From: JAFMDF01 sp965222705
Lineage (GTDB): Bacteria > Bacteroidota > Bacteroidia > Chitinophagales > Saprospiraceae
Assembly (NCBI GenBank): GCA_965222705.1
Contig: CBDCUO010000016.1
Location: 248,001 to 312,000 of the forward strand
Direction of reading: 5' to 3'
Length of the DNA: 64,000 nt
The position numbers and the translations under genes are program-made. Shown one piece after another: positions 35,462 through 44,892 of the stretch (position 1 is its first letter; each line of letters starts with the position of its first letter). A model generated the notes under the pieces. That model saw only the letters and a program-made list of their open reading frames with translations, was not told the DNA's origin and searched no databases.

Positions 35462-36118
35462 TCAGTGCTTCAGGTTGTTAAAATTTTCCATGCAATAGAC
35501 TAAAAAAAAATCTTCCACTTTTTCATAATTAATATTAAAATCTACTGCATAACTGTCTTTGTGTACATGTCCTCTGCACCTTCCGACCGATAAGTCATAT
35601 TCAAAAGGTTCTATATGAATATGCTCAATAAAATCCAATTTTTTCCTGCCATGAGCTTTGTACAAGGCTTCTTTGGCACACCAATAAATATGCAAATGTT
35701 CTATTTTGGTATTATCCAGGAGGCTTGCTTTTTCCGTAGGGCGCATAAATTTCGGAGCAATCCTTTCAATTCGAGGCACAATTTTCTGTATATCAACACC
35801 AATCAGATAGGGAGCCGCCATTACTGCAGCAATATTCCAAGAATGGCTGATAGATATCTCAAAATCCGAGCCTGTTAGATGCGGCTTTCCAAACTCGTCC
35901 TTCAAGCAAGCTCCTCTGGTTTTTCTGCCTGACATTGTATGCAATAGCAGACGACTTGCCAGCCATTCCAGTCTTAATCTTCCTTTTATTTGAGCCAATT
36001 GCATTTGCTCAATAGGATACAAATCCAATTGCTTAAAAAAGAAGTCTTCTTGTTCTTCAATCCTCCAAAGCCCTAGTTCTCCTGCTTTTGGAAGTTCTTT
36101 ATGGAAAAATTTAGGCAT
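35462..36118 (-). CDS. 4'-phosphopantetheinyl transferase (Sfp-type)
   Basis: 218 residues. Transfers the phosphopantetheine arm of CoA to carrier proteins. Family motifs: the substrate segment GKPHLTGSDFEISISHSW, the Mg-binding Asp in IGVDIQ, and WCAKEALYKAHGRK with its catalytic Glu and Lys. The Sfp-type length suggests activity on fatty-acid or secondary-metabolite carriers; no carrier protein gene is near. The region upstream to 36351 holds no gene. Confidence 0.9.
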   Translation of the reverse strand: MPKFFHKELPKAGELGLWRIEEQEDFFFKQLDLYPIEQMQLAQIKGRLRLEWLASRLLLHTMSGRKTRGACLKDEFGKPHLTGSDFEISISHSWNIAAVMAAPYLIGVDIQKIVPRIERIAPKFMRPTEKASLLDNTKIEHLHIYWCAKEALYKAHGRKKLDFIEHIHIEPFEYDLSVGRCRGHVHKDSYAVDFNINYEKVEDFFLVYCMENFNNLKH

Positions 36119-36351
36119 TTATGCATAAAATTTTATCCTTCTTTGCAAGTTTTATTAACCTTTTTGTTTTTTCTATTGTTAACCACCAGCAAGATAACAA
36201 AATTTTTAGGTCTCAGCTATTTTACAAGGTGTAGTAAAATACTGTGGCACCAACTCAAAACTAGGGACCTCTAATAAAAATGGCAACCCTAAGGTCGCCA
36301 TTTAATACCCCTTTTATATTTGAAAAATTATTGCTTTACTACCTGTCTTGC

Positions 36352-37566
36352 TTATTTTTTTACCTTTCCATTTCGCGTTTTTGCTTTCATAGTACCTTTA
36401 TTGATATTGGTAAAAAACTGATCCAACTGCTTGCCAGCAGCTTCTCTACCTCCCAGTCCAAAGGCAAGAGCAAAAGCAACGGCCGCTGCCCCTAAAGTTA
36501 GTCCAAAAGCGAGATTAACAATACTTTCAGCAATGCCCATCGTATGCAAAGCAAAAGCCAAAAAGACTCCTATAACCGCAAATCTCGCAATGGGTGCCAT
36601 CCATTCGGAATCAGACTTTGCTAAGGTATCCCCGGCTAAATTGGCGATAAATGCCCCAACACCTAGAATAACCATCCCAAAGAAGATCTGTCCTGAAATA
36701 TCAAAAACCGTATTCAAAATATCATTCAAAGCAGTCAAACCCAATCGCTCTGCGCCTGCAATAATACCGGTAAACAACAAAAAGAAAAAGGCTACATTTC
36801 CAATCACATTTGACAATGATTTTTGTCCGATCATCCGATTAATTCCCAAATCTTGAGAAAATTGGTCAGTACCCAAACTTTGCAATAGCTCTTTTAATAA
36901 ACCCACCACAAATTTACCAGCAATATAGAATAGAGCAATAATCAAAGCTGCTGCAAGAATGTTGGGAATGGCGTTGAGAAAAGTACTCAACATTTCCGTT
37001 GCCGGCTCTGAAATAGCTGTCAAATTAAGCGTGTCCAAAGCAACAATCAAGATTGGTAAAAAAACCAAAATAAAAACCAATTGCTTAACTATTCTCGAAA
37101 GAGAAATAGAACTTTTCACCCCTGCTCTGGCAGTAAAAGACTCTAGCGAATTGGATAAAAATCCAGTAGCTTCCGATGCAATCGTAGCAAGCAAGTAACC
37201 CGCAAAGCCAATAATACCAGCCGCTATAAAATTGGGTAAAAAAGACAAAAACTCACCCAACATCCCTTCAATAGGTGCTAAAACGCTATCAAGTCCCATC
37301 ATTCCCAATACAATCAATAAGGTATAAAGAACGACTAAATAGTAAGCTATTTTGGCAAGGAAACGATCCATACGAAAACTCATATTGAGCTTTTTTCCGA
37401 GTTTTTCATCTACATTGGTTTTTCCCAGTAGTCGCATAACAATATTTCGGATGACTCTTGCCAAAAATAAGCCGATTATTAGCACTACCAATGCGCCCAG
37501 AACGCCGGGCAGCAAATTTCCTATCTTTGCTGAAAGGGAAGCATAAGTGTCCTGTAAAAATTCCAT
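36352..37566 (-). CDS. MscS-like mechanosensitive channel protein with repeated TM helices
   Basis: 404 residues dominated by hydrophobic helices. Repeats of the conserved TM helix family (PF05552) are visible: LPGVLGALVVLIIGLFLARVI, LPNFIAAGIIGFAGYLLATI, IPNILAAALIIALFYIAGKF and GMVILGVGAFIANLAGDTLA, followed by an MscS-like pore helix rich in Ala/Gly (LTLGAAAVAFALAFGLGGRE). Related proteins include the small-conductance mechanosensitive channels of cyanobacteria and Corynebacterium. The usual MscS beta domain is absent, so gating may differ. Confidence 0.85.
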   Translation of the reverse strand: MEFLQDTYASLSAKIGNLLPGVLGALVVLIIGLFLARVIRNIVMRLLGKTNVDEKLGKKLNMSFRMDRFLAKIAYYLVVLYTLLIVLGMMGLDSVLAPIEGMLGEFLSFLPNFIAAGIIGFAGYLLATIASEATGFLSNSLESFTARAGVKSSISLSRIVKQLVFILVFLPILIVALDTLNLTAISEPATEMLSTFLNAIPNILAAALIIALFYIAGKFVVGLLKELLQSLGTDQFSQDLGINRMIGQKSLSNVIGNVAFFFLLFTGIIAGAERLGLTALNDILNTVFDISGQIFFGMVILGVGAFIANLAGDTLAKSDSEWMAPIARFAVIGVFLAFALHTMGIAESIVNLAFGLTLGAAAVAFALAFGLGGREAAGKQLDQFFTNINKGTMKAKTRNGKVKK

Positions 37567-37862
37567 GTTAATTGTTTTTGATTGACAAATTTTTCAAAAA
37601 AACCGACAAGCAATCCTCGATTGGTTATAAGGCTCTTTTGAGTTGAAATGGTTGAGAAAAAAGAGAAAGGAAAAAGGACTCACGGTTTTCGAGTTCCATC
37701 TATTGTTCTCTCCTATAGTATGTTTTCTACGCACTTAGGACGTACAACAAAGAAGAAGTCACAACTTTTTTAAGATTTTTTTAACAAATAAGCAAAAAAC
37801 TAAGGTGGGGAAAGAGCAGAATGTTTTTTGTTATTTTATCAAAATATAAATATGTATTTGCT

Positions 37863-37894
37863 AAAACAAAAAAAGTCGTGCAAAAAGCACGACT
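37863..37894 (-). terminator. Intrinsic-terminator-like hairpin facing minus strand, orphan
   Basis: AGTCGTGC and GCACGACT form a perfect 8-bp stem with a loop of five. On the minus strand it is followed by seven T's and TGTTTT, a textbook terminator. No minus-strand gene lies upstream of it within the window's non-coding region, so either it ends a small RNA or it has another role. Confidence 0.55.
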
Positions 37895-37903
37895 CCAAAA
37901 CAA

Positions 37904-37926
37904 CAAATTATAATCCCATGAACATA
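37904..37926. repeat. 23-bp direct repeat, copy 1
   Basis: Identical 23 bases recur at 38029-38051, 125 bp away, each ending in CCCATGAACATA. The repeats bracket the hairpin at 37991-38016. Confidence 0.9.
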
Positions 37927-37990
37927 AATCTTTGGTCAAGCTGCCTTGTCAACAGCTATCTATCTTTTTTATTTTGGATAGTATCAAGCT

Positions 37991-38016
37991 ATGCCCCGAA
38001 GTATTTTTCGGGACAT
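37991..38016. other. Hairpin ATGCCCCGAA / TTCGGGACAT
   Basis: Ten-base arms pair with a single C-A mismatch around a 6-nt loop. It lies between the two 23-bp repeats. No U-tract follows on either strand. Confidence 0.5.
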
Positions 38017-38028
38017 AACTTCTACTGA

Positions 38029-38051
38029 CAAATTATAATCCCATGAACATA
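38029..38051. repeat. 23-bp direct repeat, copy 2
   Basis: Exact copy of 37904-37926. Beyond the shared 23 bases the sequences diverge, so the duplicated block is short and sharply bounded. Confidence 0.9.
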
Positions 38052-38483
38052 TCCAAAATTATTTCTTATAGTCACATCTTCATTTAACAACATTCCTCAC
38101 TTCTTTTCACAATACAATAATCTTAACTCTCCTAGGCTTCTGCAAAGACATTTTTGTCAGTTTGTGAAAAAAATAATTGCCCTAAAAAAGTTTTAATAAT
38201 AACTAAAGAATTAACAATCAATTATTTATAAAAAAAAAAAGATTTAAACGTGAAAAATAAAAACATTCCTCTTTTTTCACTATTCCCATTTTATGTAAAA
38301 ATTCTTACAAAAAAACCTAAAAATTTCTCTCTTGAGCACTGCACAGGCAGAAAAAATTGTTCTTTTATCATAAAGTTATTAGCGGTTTCTAGGTCAAGTA
38401 AAGAAAGTTTTTATTTTTTTATCTAAAATTGCAATACCTAAATAAAATGCAGCACTAAGTAGCGCTAGGCAAAAATAATAAAA

Positions 38484-39680
38484 ATGAAAAAGTTTGAAAC
38501 AAAAGCCATAAGAACTCAAACGGAAAGGAGCCAAAATCAGGAGCATAGCGTTCCGACCTATTTTACGTCCAGCTTTATGTTTGATAATGCAGAACATATG
38601 AGGGCTGCGTTTGCGGGGGAGGCAGAAAGCAATATTTATTCCCGTTATTCCAATCCAAATACTAACGAATTAATCGAAAAAGTCTGTTTGTTGGAAGGTG
38701 CAGAGGCAGGGTTTACGACTGCTTCAGGAATGTCAGCGGTTTTTAATAGCATTATTCCCTTTCTCAAAGCAGGTGACCATGTATTGGCTTCCAGGGCTAT
38801 ATTTGGCTCTACGCATCAAATATTGACCCAATTATTGCCTCGCTGGAACATTAGCCATACTTATCTCGATCCTTCAGATGTAAACAGTTGGGACGAAGCG
38901 GTGCAAAGCAATACCAAAATGTTGATTTTAGAAACGCCCTCCAACCCGGGGCTGGCTTTGATTGATTTAGGAAAAGCAGGGAAATTTGCCCAAAAACATC
39001 AACTAATCCTTAATGTAGATAATTGTTTTGCTACGCCCTATTTACAACAGCCTATAAAATATGGTGCAGATATAGTGGTACATTCTGGTACTAAGTGGAT
39101 GGACGGACAAGGCAGGGTTTTAGGAGGCATTTTGGTTGGCAGAGCTGATTTAATGGATAAAGTTCAGCCCTTTATTCGGCATTCTGGTCCAGCGATGTCG
39201 CCTTTCAATGCCTGGGTGATTTCTAAAAGTCTGGAAACCTTAGCAGTGCGGATGGATCGGCACTGTGCCAATGCAATGCAGGTTGCTCGTTTTTTTGAGC
39301 AGCATAAAGAAATTAAGGCTGTTTTTTATCCACATTTGCCTACTCACCCTCAACATGAGTTAGCTCAAAAACAAATGAGCCAGGGCGGAGGCATCGTCAC
39401 CTTTGAGGTAAAAGGTGGACTGGAAAGAACGATGGCTTTCGTTGACGCTATAAAAATGATTTCTCTATCTTCCAATTTGGGAGATGCGCGCTCGATTATT
39501 ACCCATCCAGCTTCTACAACTCACTCCAAACTATCAGAAGCAGAACGACTATCTGTGGGCATCACTCCAGGCATGGTACGCCTGTCTGTAGGCTTGGAAC
39601 ATATTGAAGATATTATAGAAGATTTGGAGCAGGCTTTAGAAAAATCGAAGGTTGTTGCCCAATTATTTGCATCCAGCTAA
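38484..39680 (+). CDS. metZ: O-succinylhomoserine sulfhydrylase (Cys/Met metabolism PLP enzyme)
   Basis: 398 residues. Makes homocysteine from an activated homoserine ester and sulfide. PLP-binding Lys204 lies in VVHSGTKWMDGQGR; other family parts are IYSRYSNPNTNELIEKV, EGAEAGFTTASGMSA, NVDNCFATPYLQQP and GITPGMVRLSVGLEH. The GTKWMDGQGR variant is typical of MetZ rather than of cystathionine gamma-synthase, though the exact ester (succinyl or acetyl) is inferred. It heads a run of six closely spaced genes. Confidence 0.92.
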   Translation: MKKFETKAIRTQTERSQNQEHSVPTYFTSSFMFDNAEHMRAAFAGEAESNIYSRYSNPNTNELIEKVCLLEGAEAGFTTASGMSAVFNSIIPFLKAGDHVLASRAIFGSTHQILTQLLPRWNISHTYLDPSDVNSWDEAVQSNTKMLILETPSNPGLALIDLGKAGKFAQKHQLILNVDNCFATPYLQQPIKYGADIVVHSGTKWMDGQGRVLGGILVGRADLMDKVQPFIRHSGPAMSPFNAWVISKSLETLAVRMDRHCANAMQVARFFEQHKEIKAVFYPHLPTHPQHELAQKQMSQGGGIVTFEVKGGLERTMAFVDAIKMISLSSNLGDARSIITHPASTTHSKLSEAERLSVGITPGMVRLSVGLEHIEDIIEDLEQALEKSKVVAQLFASS

Positions 39681-39693
39681 TCAGCAATGTGGC

Positions 39694-40734
39694 ATGGCTC
39701 TAATAGATTTTACAAAGATTGTCCAAAATGCTTGGGTCCATTATGACCCTTCCAGGAAAATAAGGTTGGTGCAGGATATAAGTGCGATGGTATCCACCAA
39801 TCATGTCTATAAGGTTACTTTTGAAAATAAAAGTTTTGTTATTGCCAAATTGTCCTATTTTGGTAAGTATGAGCATTTTGTAGAGGATCATACCATTATT
39901 AACTCGCTCTCTAATAACTTGCCCTATCCTTTTGAAAATCTCTTGTCTCGATCTTTAATTAAAGGAAATCGGCTCTTTGTGCATCGCCATATAGACGATC
40001 TGATGGATGCCTGGGTGATTTTTTATCGGCCAATAAAAATTAAAAATCGCTTACCCCGACGATTAGATGAAACCCAAATCGAAAAACTAGGGAGAGAATT
40101 CGGGCGATTCCACAAAGCTTGTTACAGCATTAGAAATACCCTACCCTATTCTTCCAAAACGCTCAAAACGGATATTGAGCACCTACTAGAGATTCTTCGT
40201 TCCGATTTTGGGAAATATGAGCATCGGGGAAAAGAGGCAGTAATAGAAAAGCAAAGTGCTACTTTATTCGAAAATCTGGATGCTTTGAATTTTGATAGCT
40301 GGGAAAGAATCCCTGTTTTTGTAGATTGGAATATTGGCAATTTTTCCGTTACTTCCTCTTTTAAATTATTTTCTAGATGGGATTATGACTGGTTTAGAAT
40401 CAGCTCGCGTATGATGGATTTTTATTTCCTAAGCCGAGTCGTGTCCAATGTTGGCGACCGAACCGTCTTTACCTATAATATTGGTCCTTTAATGGAAGAT
40501 CGTTTTATATTATTTTTAAAAAATTATCATCAAATTTTTCCTTTGACGGAAATGGAAATCCGTTTGTTAAAGGAAGTCTATCGCTTTTTTATTTTAAACT
40601 ATGTAATTAAGGACGGCCGATATTTTTTCCACGAAATTTATGCAACTAAATTGCAAAAAGAAGCCTATGAAACCCATTTTCCGTCTATGGATCAATTCGA
40701 TGCCGAAAAATTATTAAAAGTGTTAAATATCTGA
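39694..40734 (+). CDS. APH/choline kinase-fold protein of unknown substrate
   Basis: 346 residues from ATG 39694, 13 bp after metZ; an upstream in-frame start at 39652 would overlap metZ. It shows the layout of aminoglycoside/choline-type kinases: VYKVTFENKSFVIAKLSYFG (nucleotide-binding Lys), a helical middle part, then VFVDWNIGNF in place of the Brenner HxDxxxxN loop and RWDYDWFRISSRMMDFYF in place of the second metal-binding Asp. The His of HGD is replaced by Val, so activity is plausible but unproven. Operon position raises the thought of a homoserine or other small-molecule kinase, but I cannot support that from sequence. Confidence 0.6.
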   Translation: MALIDFTKIVQNAWVHYDPSRKIRLVQDISAMVSTNHVYKVTFENKSFVIAKLSYFGKYEHFVEDHTIINSLSNNLPYPFENLLSRSLIKGNRLFVHRHIDDLMDAWVIFYRPIKIKNRLPRRLDETQIEKLGREFGRFHKACYSIRNTLPYSSKTLKTDIEHLLEILRSDFGKYEHRGKEAVIEKQSATLFENLDALNFDSWERIPVFVDWNIGNFSVTSSFKLFSRWDYDWFRISSRMMDFYFLSRVVSNVGDRTVFTYNIGPLMEDRFILFLKNYHQIFPLTEMEIRLLKEVYRFFILNYVIKDGRYFFHEIYATKLQKEAYETHFPSMDQFDAEKLLKVLNI

Positions 40735-40745
40735 TAATCAGTAAT

Positions 40746-41591
40746 ATGCAAATAAGTTCATTTCGCTCAATTATAAAAAATTATAGCGCCGTATTCTTAG
40801 ATTCTTATGGAGTAGTGAAAAACCATCGAGGCCTAATTGAGGGGGTGCCGGAAGTAATAGACCTTATTCGAAAATCCGAAAAACCTCTAAGAATATTGAC
40901 CAATGATGCCTCCCGCAGTCAGGAAAGACATGCCTATCAATTCGAAAAATTGGGACTGTATGCCATTTCTCCCAAAGAGATAATTACTTCTGGCATGATG
41001 GCCAAACAGTTTCTCGAAAATAAAATTCCCGCCGGAAAAATTGCCTATCTAGGCACTAACCAAGCGGCTCAATATATCATACAGGCGGGTCTGGAGGCCA
41101 TTCCTGTAGGCCAAATAAATGACAACAGGATCGAAGAGATTAAAGCGATCGTTTTCTTGGATGATGAAGGGTTCGATTGGAATTATGACATTAACGCTTC
41201 TTTAAATTTATTGAGAAAACAAAATATCCCAGCTATTGTCGCTAATTCGGATAAAATATATCCCATTACAAAAAACAATGTTTCCATAGCTACGGGGGGC
41301 ATTGCACAGTTAGTCGAAAACATATTAGGCAGAGAATTCATTCATTTTGGCAAGCCGGACTCTCAAATGTTTATGTACGCTTTTGAAGATTTAAACAAAG
41401 AAGGAAACTTTGCTCGGAAAGATATTTTGATGGTTGGCGATACCCTGCATACAGATATTCTGGGCGGTAATAAATTTGGCATTAGCACCCTACTCGTCCT
41501 CTCCGGAAATACCCGCGCAGAAAATGTAGAAACTCTAATCCAAGCGTCGGGTGTGATCCCTGATTTTATTAGCAAATCTATTGTGGATTGA
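40746..41591 (+). CDS. HAD-superfamily IIA hydrolase (NagD-like)
   Basis: 281 residues. HAD motif I is FLDSYGVVKN: the nucleophile Asp is present but the usual general-acid Asp two residues on is Tyr, as in the subgroup that has an aromatic there (FLDLWGV-type). Motif II is ILTNDASRS, and motifs III/IV are FGKPDSQMF and MVGDTLHTDILGG. NagD relatives dephosphorylate nucleotides or sugars. It starts 11 bp after the kinase-like gene, so kinase and phosphatase are translated from one message. Confidence 0.85.
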   Translation: MQISSFRSIIKNYSAVFLDSYGVVKNHRGLIEGVPEVIDLIRKSEKPLRILTNDASRSQERHAYQFEKLGLYAISPKEIITSGMMAKQFLENKIPAGKIAYLGTNQAAQYIIQAGLEAIPVGQINDNRIEEIKAIVFLDDEGFDWNYDINASLNLLRKQNIPAIVANSDKIYPITKNNVSIATGGIAQLVENILGREFIHFGKPDSQMFMYAFEDLNKEGNFARKDILMVGDTLHTDILGGNKFGISTLLVLSGNTRAENVETLIQASGVIPDFISKSIVD

Positions 41592-41616
41592 GCAATAGGC
41601 TTTAAAACAAACTATT

Positions 41617-42414
41617 TTGAAAAAAAAGAAGCAGACATTACTTTGGAAGATGAGCAGTCCAAAACTTTCCCGTATTTCCTATCTATTAGGAACGATGCAC
41701 ATTAAATTGGAAAAAGATAAAAACTGGACCGTTTCTATTGTGGAAAAAATAAAAGAATGTCAAGCTTTTGCTACGGAATTTGATCTCTCTCAAGCTAAAC
41801 CAGAAGCAATCCAGCAATTTTCCCTATTACCGGAGGGTCAATTGATTAGTGATTTGATTTCTCCAAAAAAGCTGCGCAAACTAGAGCAGATATTCATTAA
41901 ATCTGCTGGACTTCCCATCCGATCATTGCTTCGATTTAAGCCCCTTTTTATTCAAAATTTATTAACAGAAAAAATACTTTCAGAAGCACAAACCGTTTCT
42001 ATGGATAGCGAATTGTGGGAAATAACTGCTCAAATGGGCAAAGAGTTAGAAGGTATAGAAACTTTTGAAGAGCAATTGGCGGTATTAAATAAAATTCCCC
42101 TAAAATATCAGGTAAAAAGCCTTATCCTATCAGGTAAAAACATTGGTAAATTCAGAAAAAGTTTATTAAAAATGACCCATATTTATGAAACGGGAGATGT
42201 GCAAAAAATTCATAAAATTGCCCAAAAAGGCATTGGAGGTATTCGAAAGCTCATAATTTATGACCGAAATGAGCTAATGGCAAATAGAATTTTTGAAAAA
42301 ATACAAGAAAAAGCAATATTTTGCGCAATTGGAGCAGGACACTTGGGCGGTAAAAAAGGGGTTTTGCGATTATTGAAGCATAAAGGCCTGATTCTCCAGC
42401 CCATCGCTATTTAG
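41617..42414 (+). CDS. TraB/GumN family protein
   Basis: 265 residues. The family's two GxxH-type motifs are present: YLLGTMHIK near the N-terminus and AIGAGHLGGKKGVLRLL near the C-terminus, with acidic TEFD between. TraB/GumN/Tiki proteins are suggested metalloproteases related to EreA. The start is TTG 41617: the residues LLWKMSSPK that follow belong to the family N-terminus, and the later ATG at 41650 would cut them off. There is no signal peptide, unlike many family members, so it may be cytoplasmic. Confidence 0.85.
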   Translation: MKKKKQTLLWKMSSPKLSRISYLLGTMHIKLEKDKNWTVSIVEKIKECQAFATEFDLSQAKPEAIQQFSLLPEGQLISDLISPKKLRKLEQIFIKSAGLPIRSLLRFKPLFIQNLLTEKILSEAQTVSMDSELWEITAQMGKELEGIETFEEQLAVLNKIPLKYQVKSLILSGKNIGKFRKSLLKMTHIYETGDVQKIHKIAQKGIGGIRKLIIYDRNELMANRIFEKIQEKAIFCAIGAGHLGGKKGVLRLLKHKGLILQPIAI

Positions 42415-42440
42415 TTGCCAACCTCCAAAAATTAATACCG

Positions 42441-42941
42441 ATGCACTTTAAATTAAGACCCTGGATGATGGATGACTTAGATAGACTCGTAAAAATTGCC
42501 AATAACTATGAAATTGCTAAAAATTTGACCAACCATTTTCCTCATCCCTACACCCGAGAAAGCGGGATAGCCTTCATAGAAATGGCTACGTCCCATACGC
42601 CTTCCCGAATATTTGCTATCGAGATCAATGGGCAAGCCTCGGGAGCGATTGGTATTCATCCCCAAACTGATATTCAATGCAAAAATGCAGAATTGGGTTA
42701 CTGGTTGGGGCAGCCTTTTTGGAGCAAAGGCATTATTACCAAATCTATTCGTCAAATGGTTGATTATGGTTTCAAAAACTGGGATATTGACCGGATTTTC
42801 GCCAGACCATTTGGGGCAAATATCGGCTCCCAAAAGGCATTAGAAAAAGCAGGCTTCCTGCTGGAAGGGCGATTCGAAAAGACTCTGTATAAAAATGGCG
42901 AATACCATGACGAGTTGATCTATGCTATCAGGCGAACTTGA
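42441..42941 (+). CDS. GNAT N-acetyltransferase (RimJ/RimL-like)
   Basis: 166 residues. Acetyl-CoA fold with LRPWMMDDLDRLVKIANN at the start, ELGYWLGQPFWSKGIITKSI (the A-motif region) and IGSQKALEKAGFLLEGRF (motif B), typical of ribosomal-protein or small-molecule acetyltransferases. Fifth gene of the metZ run, 26 bp after the TraB-like gene. Substrate not predictable. Confidence 0.9.
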   Translation: MHFKLRPWMMDDLDRLVKIANNYEIAKNLTNHFPHPYTRESGIAFIEMATSHTPSRIFAIEINGQASGAIGIHPQTDIQCKNAELGYWLGQPFWSKGIITKSIRQMVDYGFKNWDIDRIFARPFGANIGSQKALEKAGFLLEGRFEKTLYKNGEYHDELIYAIRRT

Positions 42942-42980
42942 AATTTGGATAATTTTTAGGAAAATACAATTAAAGTTTTT

Positions 42981-44816
42981 ATGAAAAACTGCCTATTATT
43001 TTTTTTTAGTATCTGTATATCTTTCTCTTCTACGGCTCAAGCTGATCGTTGGCAACAGCGAGCTTTGTATCAAATGGATATTCAAATGGACGTAGAGACA
43101 CACCGCTTTCAGGGCAAGCAAAGAATCGTTTACTTTAACAATTCTCCTGATGATCTAAATAAAGTTTTTTATCATTTGTACTTTAATGCTTTCCAGCCGG
43201 GCAGCATGATGGATGTACATTCGCAAATTACAGCCGATCCCAGTATAGCAGACCGAATCGGAAAATTAACGCCTGAAGAGATCGGCTATCAGCGAATAAA
43301 ATCTTTGAAACAAAACGGACTTCCTGTAAATTACCAAGTGGTGGGGACGATCCTGGAGGTCACTTTAAATCAACCCATTGCTGCTAATAGTTCCGCCATT
43401 TTCGATATGGAGTTTGAATCACAGGTGCCGGTACAAATTCGACGCTCAGGACGAAATAATGCGGAGGGAATCGCCTACTCTATGGCCCAGTGGTATCCCA
43501 AAATGTGTGAATATGACTATCAGGGCTGGCATGCCAACCCCTACGTCGGACAGGAATTTTATGGTGTGTGGGGCGATTTTGATGTAAAAATCACTATTGA
43601 CAAGGATTATATTATCGGTGCTAGTGGCTATTTACAAAATCCCAATGAAATTGGATATGGCTATCAGGATAAAGGAGTAACCGTAAAAAGAGATCGCAAA
43701 CAAAAGACGCTTACCTGGCATTTTATTGCCCCCAACGTCCACGATTTTGTCTGGGCAGCAGACCCTGATTATACCCATACGACTTATCAGACGAAGGACG
43801 GTCCAATGATGCACTTCTTCTTTCAACCAAATGACTTAACAGAGGGCAATTGGGGCGTTTTGCCTAATATTATGGACAAGGCCCTCACTTTTATCAATAA
43901 AACTTATGGGAAATACCCTTATCAGCAATATTCTTTTATTCAGGGAGGCGACAGGGGTATGGAATATCCCATGGCAACCTTGATTACTGGTGAGCGGACT
44001 TTGGGCAGTTTAATAGGTGTAGCAGTTCACGAATTGATGCACTCCTGGTATCATATGGTTTTGGGGACCAATGAAAGTTTACACCCTTGGATGGATGAAG
44101 GTTTTACGAACTATGCGACTAGTGAGGTTATGAACCACTTAAGGATTATTCAAGCCATTCCCGGCGACCCTGCTGTGTTTCCCCACGCGAGCAACTATGG
44201 TGGATACTTCGGGATTGCCTTATCTGGAAAAGAAGAACCAATGTCCACTCACTCTGATCATTACTCGACCTACGCTGCCTATGCAAGGGCTGCCTATTCT
44301 AAAGGGGCAACTTTTTTAAGTCAGTTGGGATATATCATTGGAGAAGAAAACTTGAAAGCAGGTTTGTTAAAATATTATAACACTTGGAAATTTAAACATC
44401 CTAATCCCAATGATTTTATTAGAATTATGGAAAAACAGTCCGGACTAGAATTAGATTGGTATAAAGAATATTTTGTAAACACGACCCATCAAATTGACTA
44501 TGCGATTAGCGGAGTAAATGAACTCAATGGAGAAACAACGGTCATATTGCAAAAAATCGGAAAAATGCCGATGCCCTTGGACGTGTATGTAAAATATACG
44601 GATGGATCCGAAGAAATATTTTACATTCCTATGGAAATCATGCGCGGAGAAAAACCCGCAGAAGGGACAATCAAACGAACTATTATAAGAGATTGGCCCT
44701 GGACACATCCCTATTTTCGATTTAATATTCCAGTTCCCAAAGCTAATATTACTTCTATAGAATTGGACCCTTCTCGGAGGCTAGCAGACGTCGACCGAAG
44801 TAATAATAAAATATAG
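42981..44816 (+). CDS. Secreted M1-family metallopeptidase
   Basis: 611 residues. A signal peptide (LLFFFSICISFSSTAQA) precedes an aminopeptidase-N-like beta domain and a gluzincin active site with His350, Glu351, His354 in VHELMHSWYH and the third ligand Glu in HPWMDEGFTNYA. The substrate-binding GAMEN equivalent is replaced by GGDRGMEYPM. Such proteins are common in Bacteroidota and probably trim peptides in the periplasm. There is no T9SS domain at the C-terminus. Last gene of the metZ run. Confidence 0.92.
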   Translation: MKNCLLFFFSICISFSSTAQADRWQQRALYQMDIQMDVETHRFQGKQRIVYFNNSPDDLNKVFYHLYFNAFQPGSMMDVHSQITADPSIADRIGKLTPEEIGYQRIKSLKQNGLPVNYQVVGTILEVTLNQPIAANSSAIFDMEFESQVPVQIRRSGRNNAEGIAYSMAQWYPKMCEYDYQGWHANPYVGQEFYGVWGDFDVKITIDKDYIIGASGYLQNPNEIGYGYQDKGVTVKRDRKQKTLTWHFIAPNVHDFVWAADPDYTHTTYQTKDGPMMHFFFQPNDLTEGNWGVLPNIMDKALTFINKTYGKYPYQQYSFIQGGDRGMEYPMATLITGERTLGSLIGVAVHELMHSWYHMVLGTNESLHPWMDEGFTNYATSEVMNHLRIIQAIPGDPAVFPHASNYGGYFGIALSGKEEPMSTHSDHYSTYAAYARAAYSKGATFLSQLGYIIGEENLKAGLLKYYNTWKFKHPNPNDFIRIMEKQSGLELDWYKEYFVNTTHQIDYAISGVNELNGETTVILQKIGKMPMPLDVYVKYTDGSEEIFYIPMEIMRGEKPAEGTIKRTIIRDWPWTHPYFRFNIPVPKANITSIELDPSRRLADVDRSNNKI

Positions 44817-44892
44817 GGGCTATTCTAAGTGACTAGTGGGATGATTACTGGGCTATCCCTCAATCGGACAAGATTAACCTGCCAATCTTAGT

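Larger units (their letters stand above)
37567..38483. other. 917-bp intergenic region with hairpins and a direct repeat, no clear gene
   Basis: Very AT-rich apart from an island at 37,870-38,050. It contains a terminator-like hairpin read on the minus strand (37874-37894), a second hairpin (37991-38016) and a 23-bp direct repeat (37904 and 38029). A 36-codon plus-strand frame begins with ATG 37919 inside the first repeat, but it has no homology I recognise. It separates the divergent MscS-like gene and metZ. No S-box (SAM-I) pattern is seen before metZ. Confidence 0.5.

Noticed and set aside
37828..38028. 66-codon reading frame in the intergenic region
   Set aside because: Low-complexity composition, overlaps a terminator hairpin and the 23-bp repeat, no homology recognised.
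38052..38483. SAM riboswitch upstream of metZ
   Set aside because: No S-box-like conserved blocks or multi-stem junction could be seen; the region is simple AT-rich sequence.
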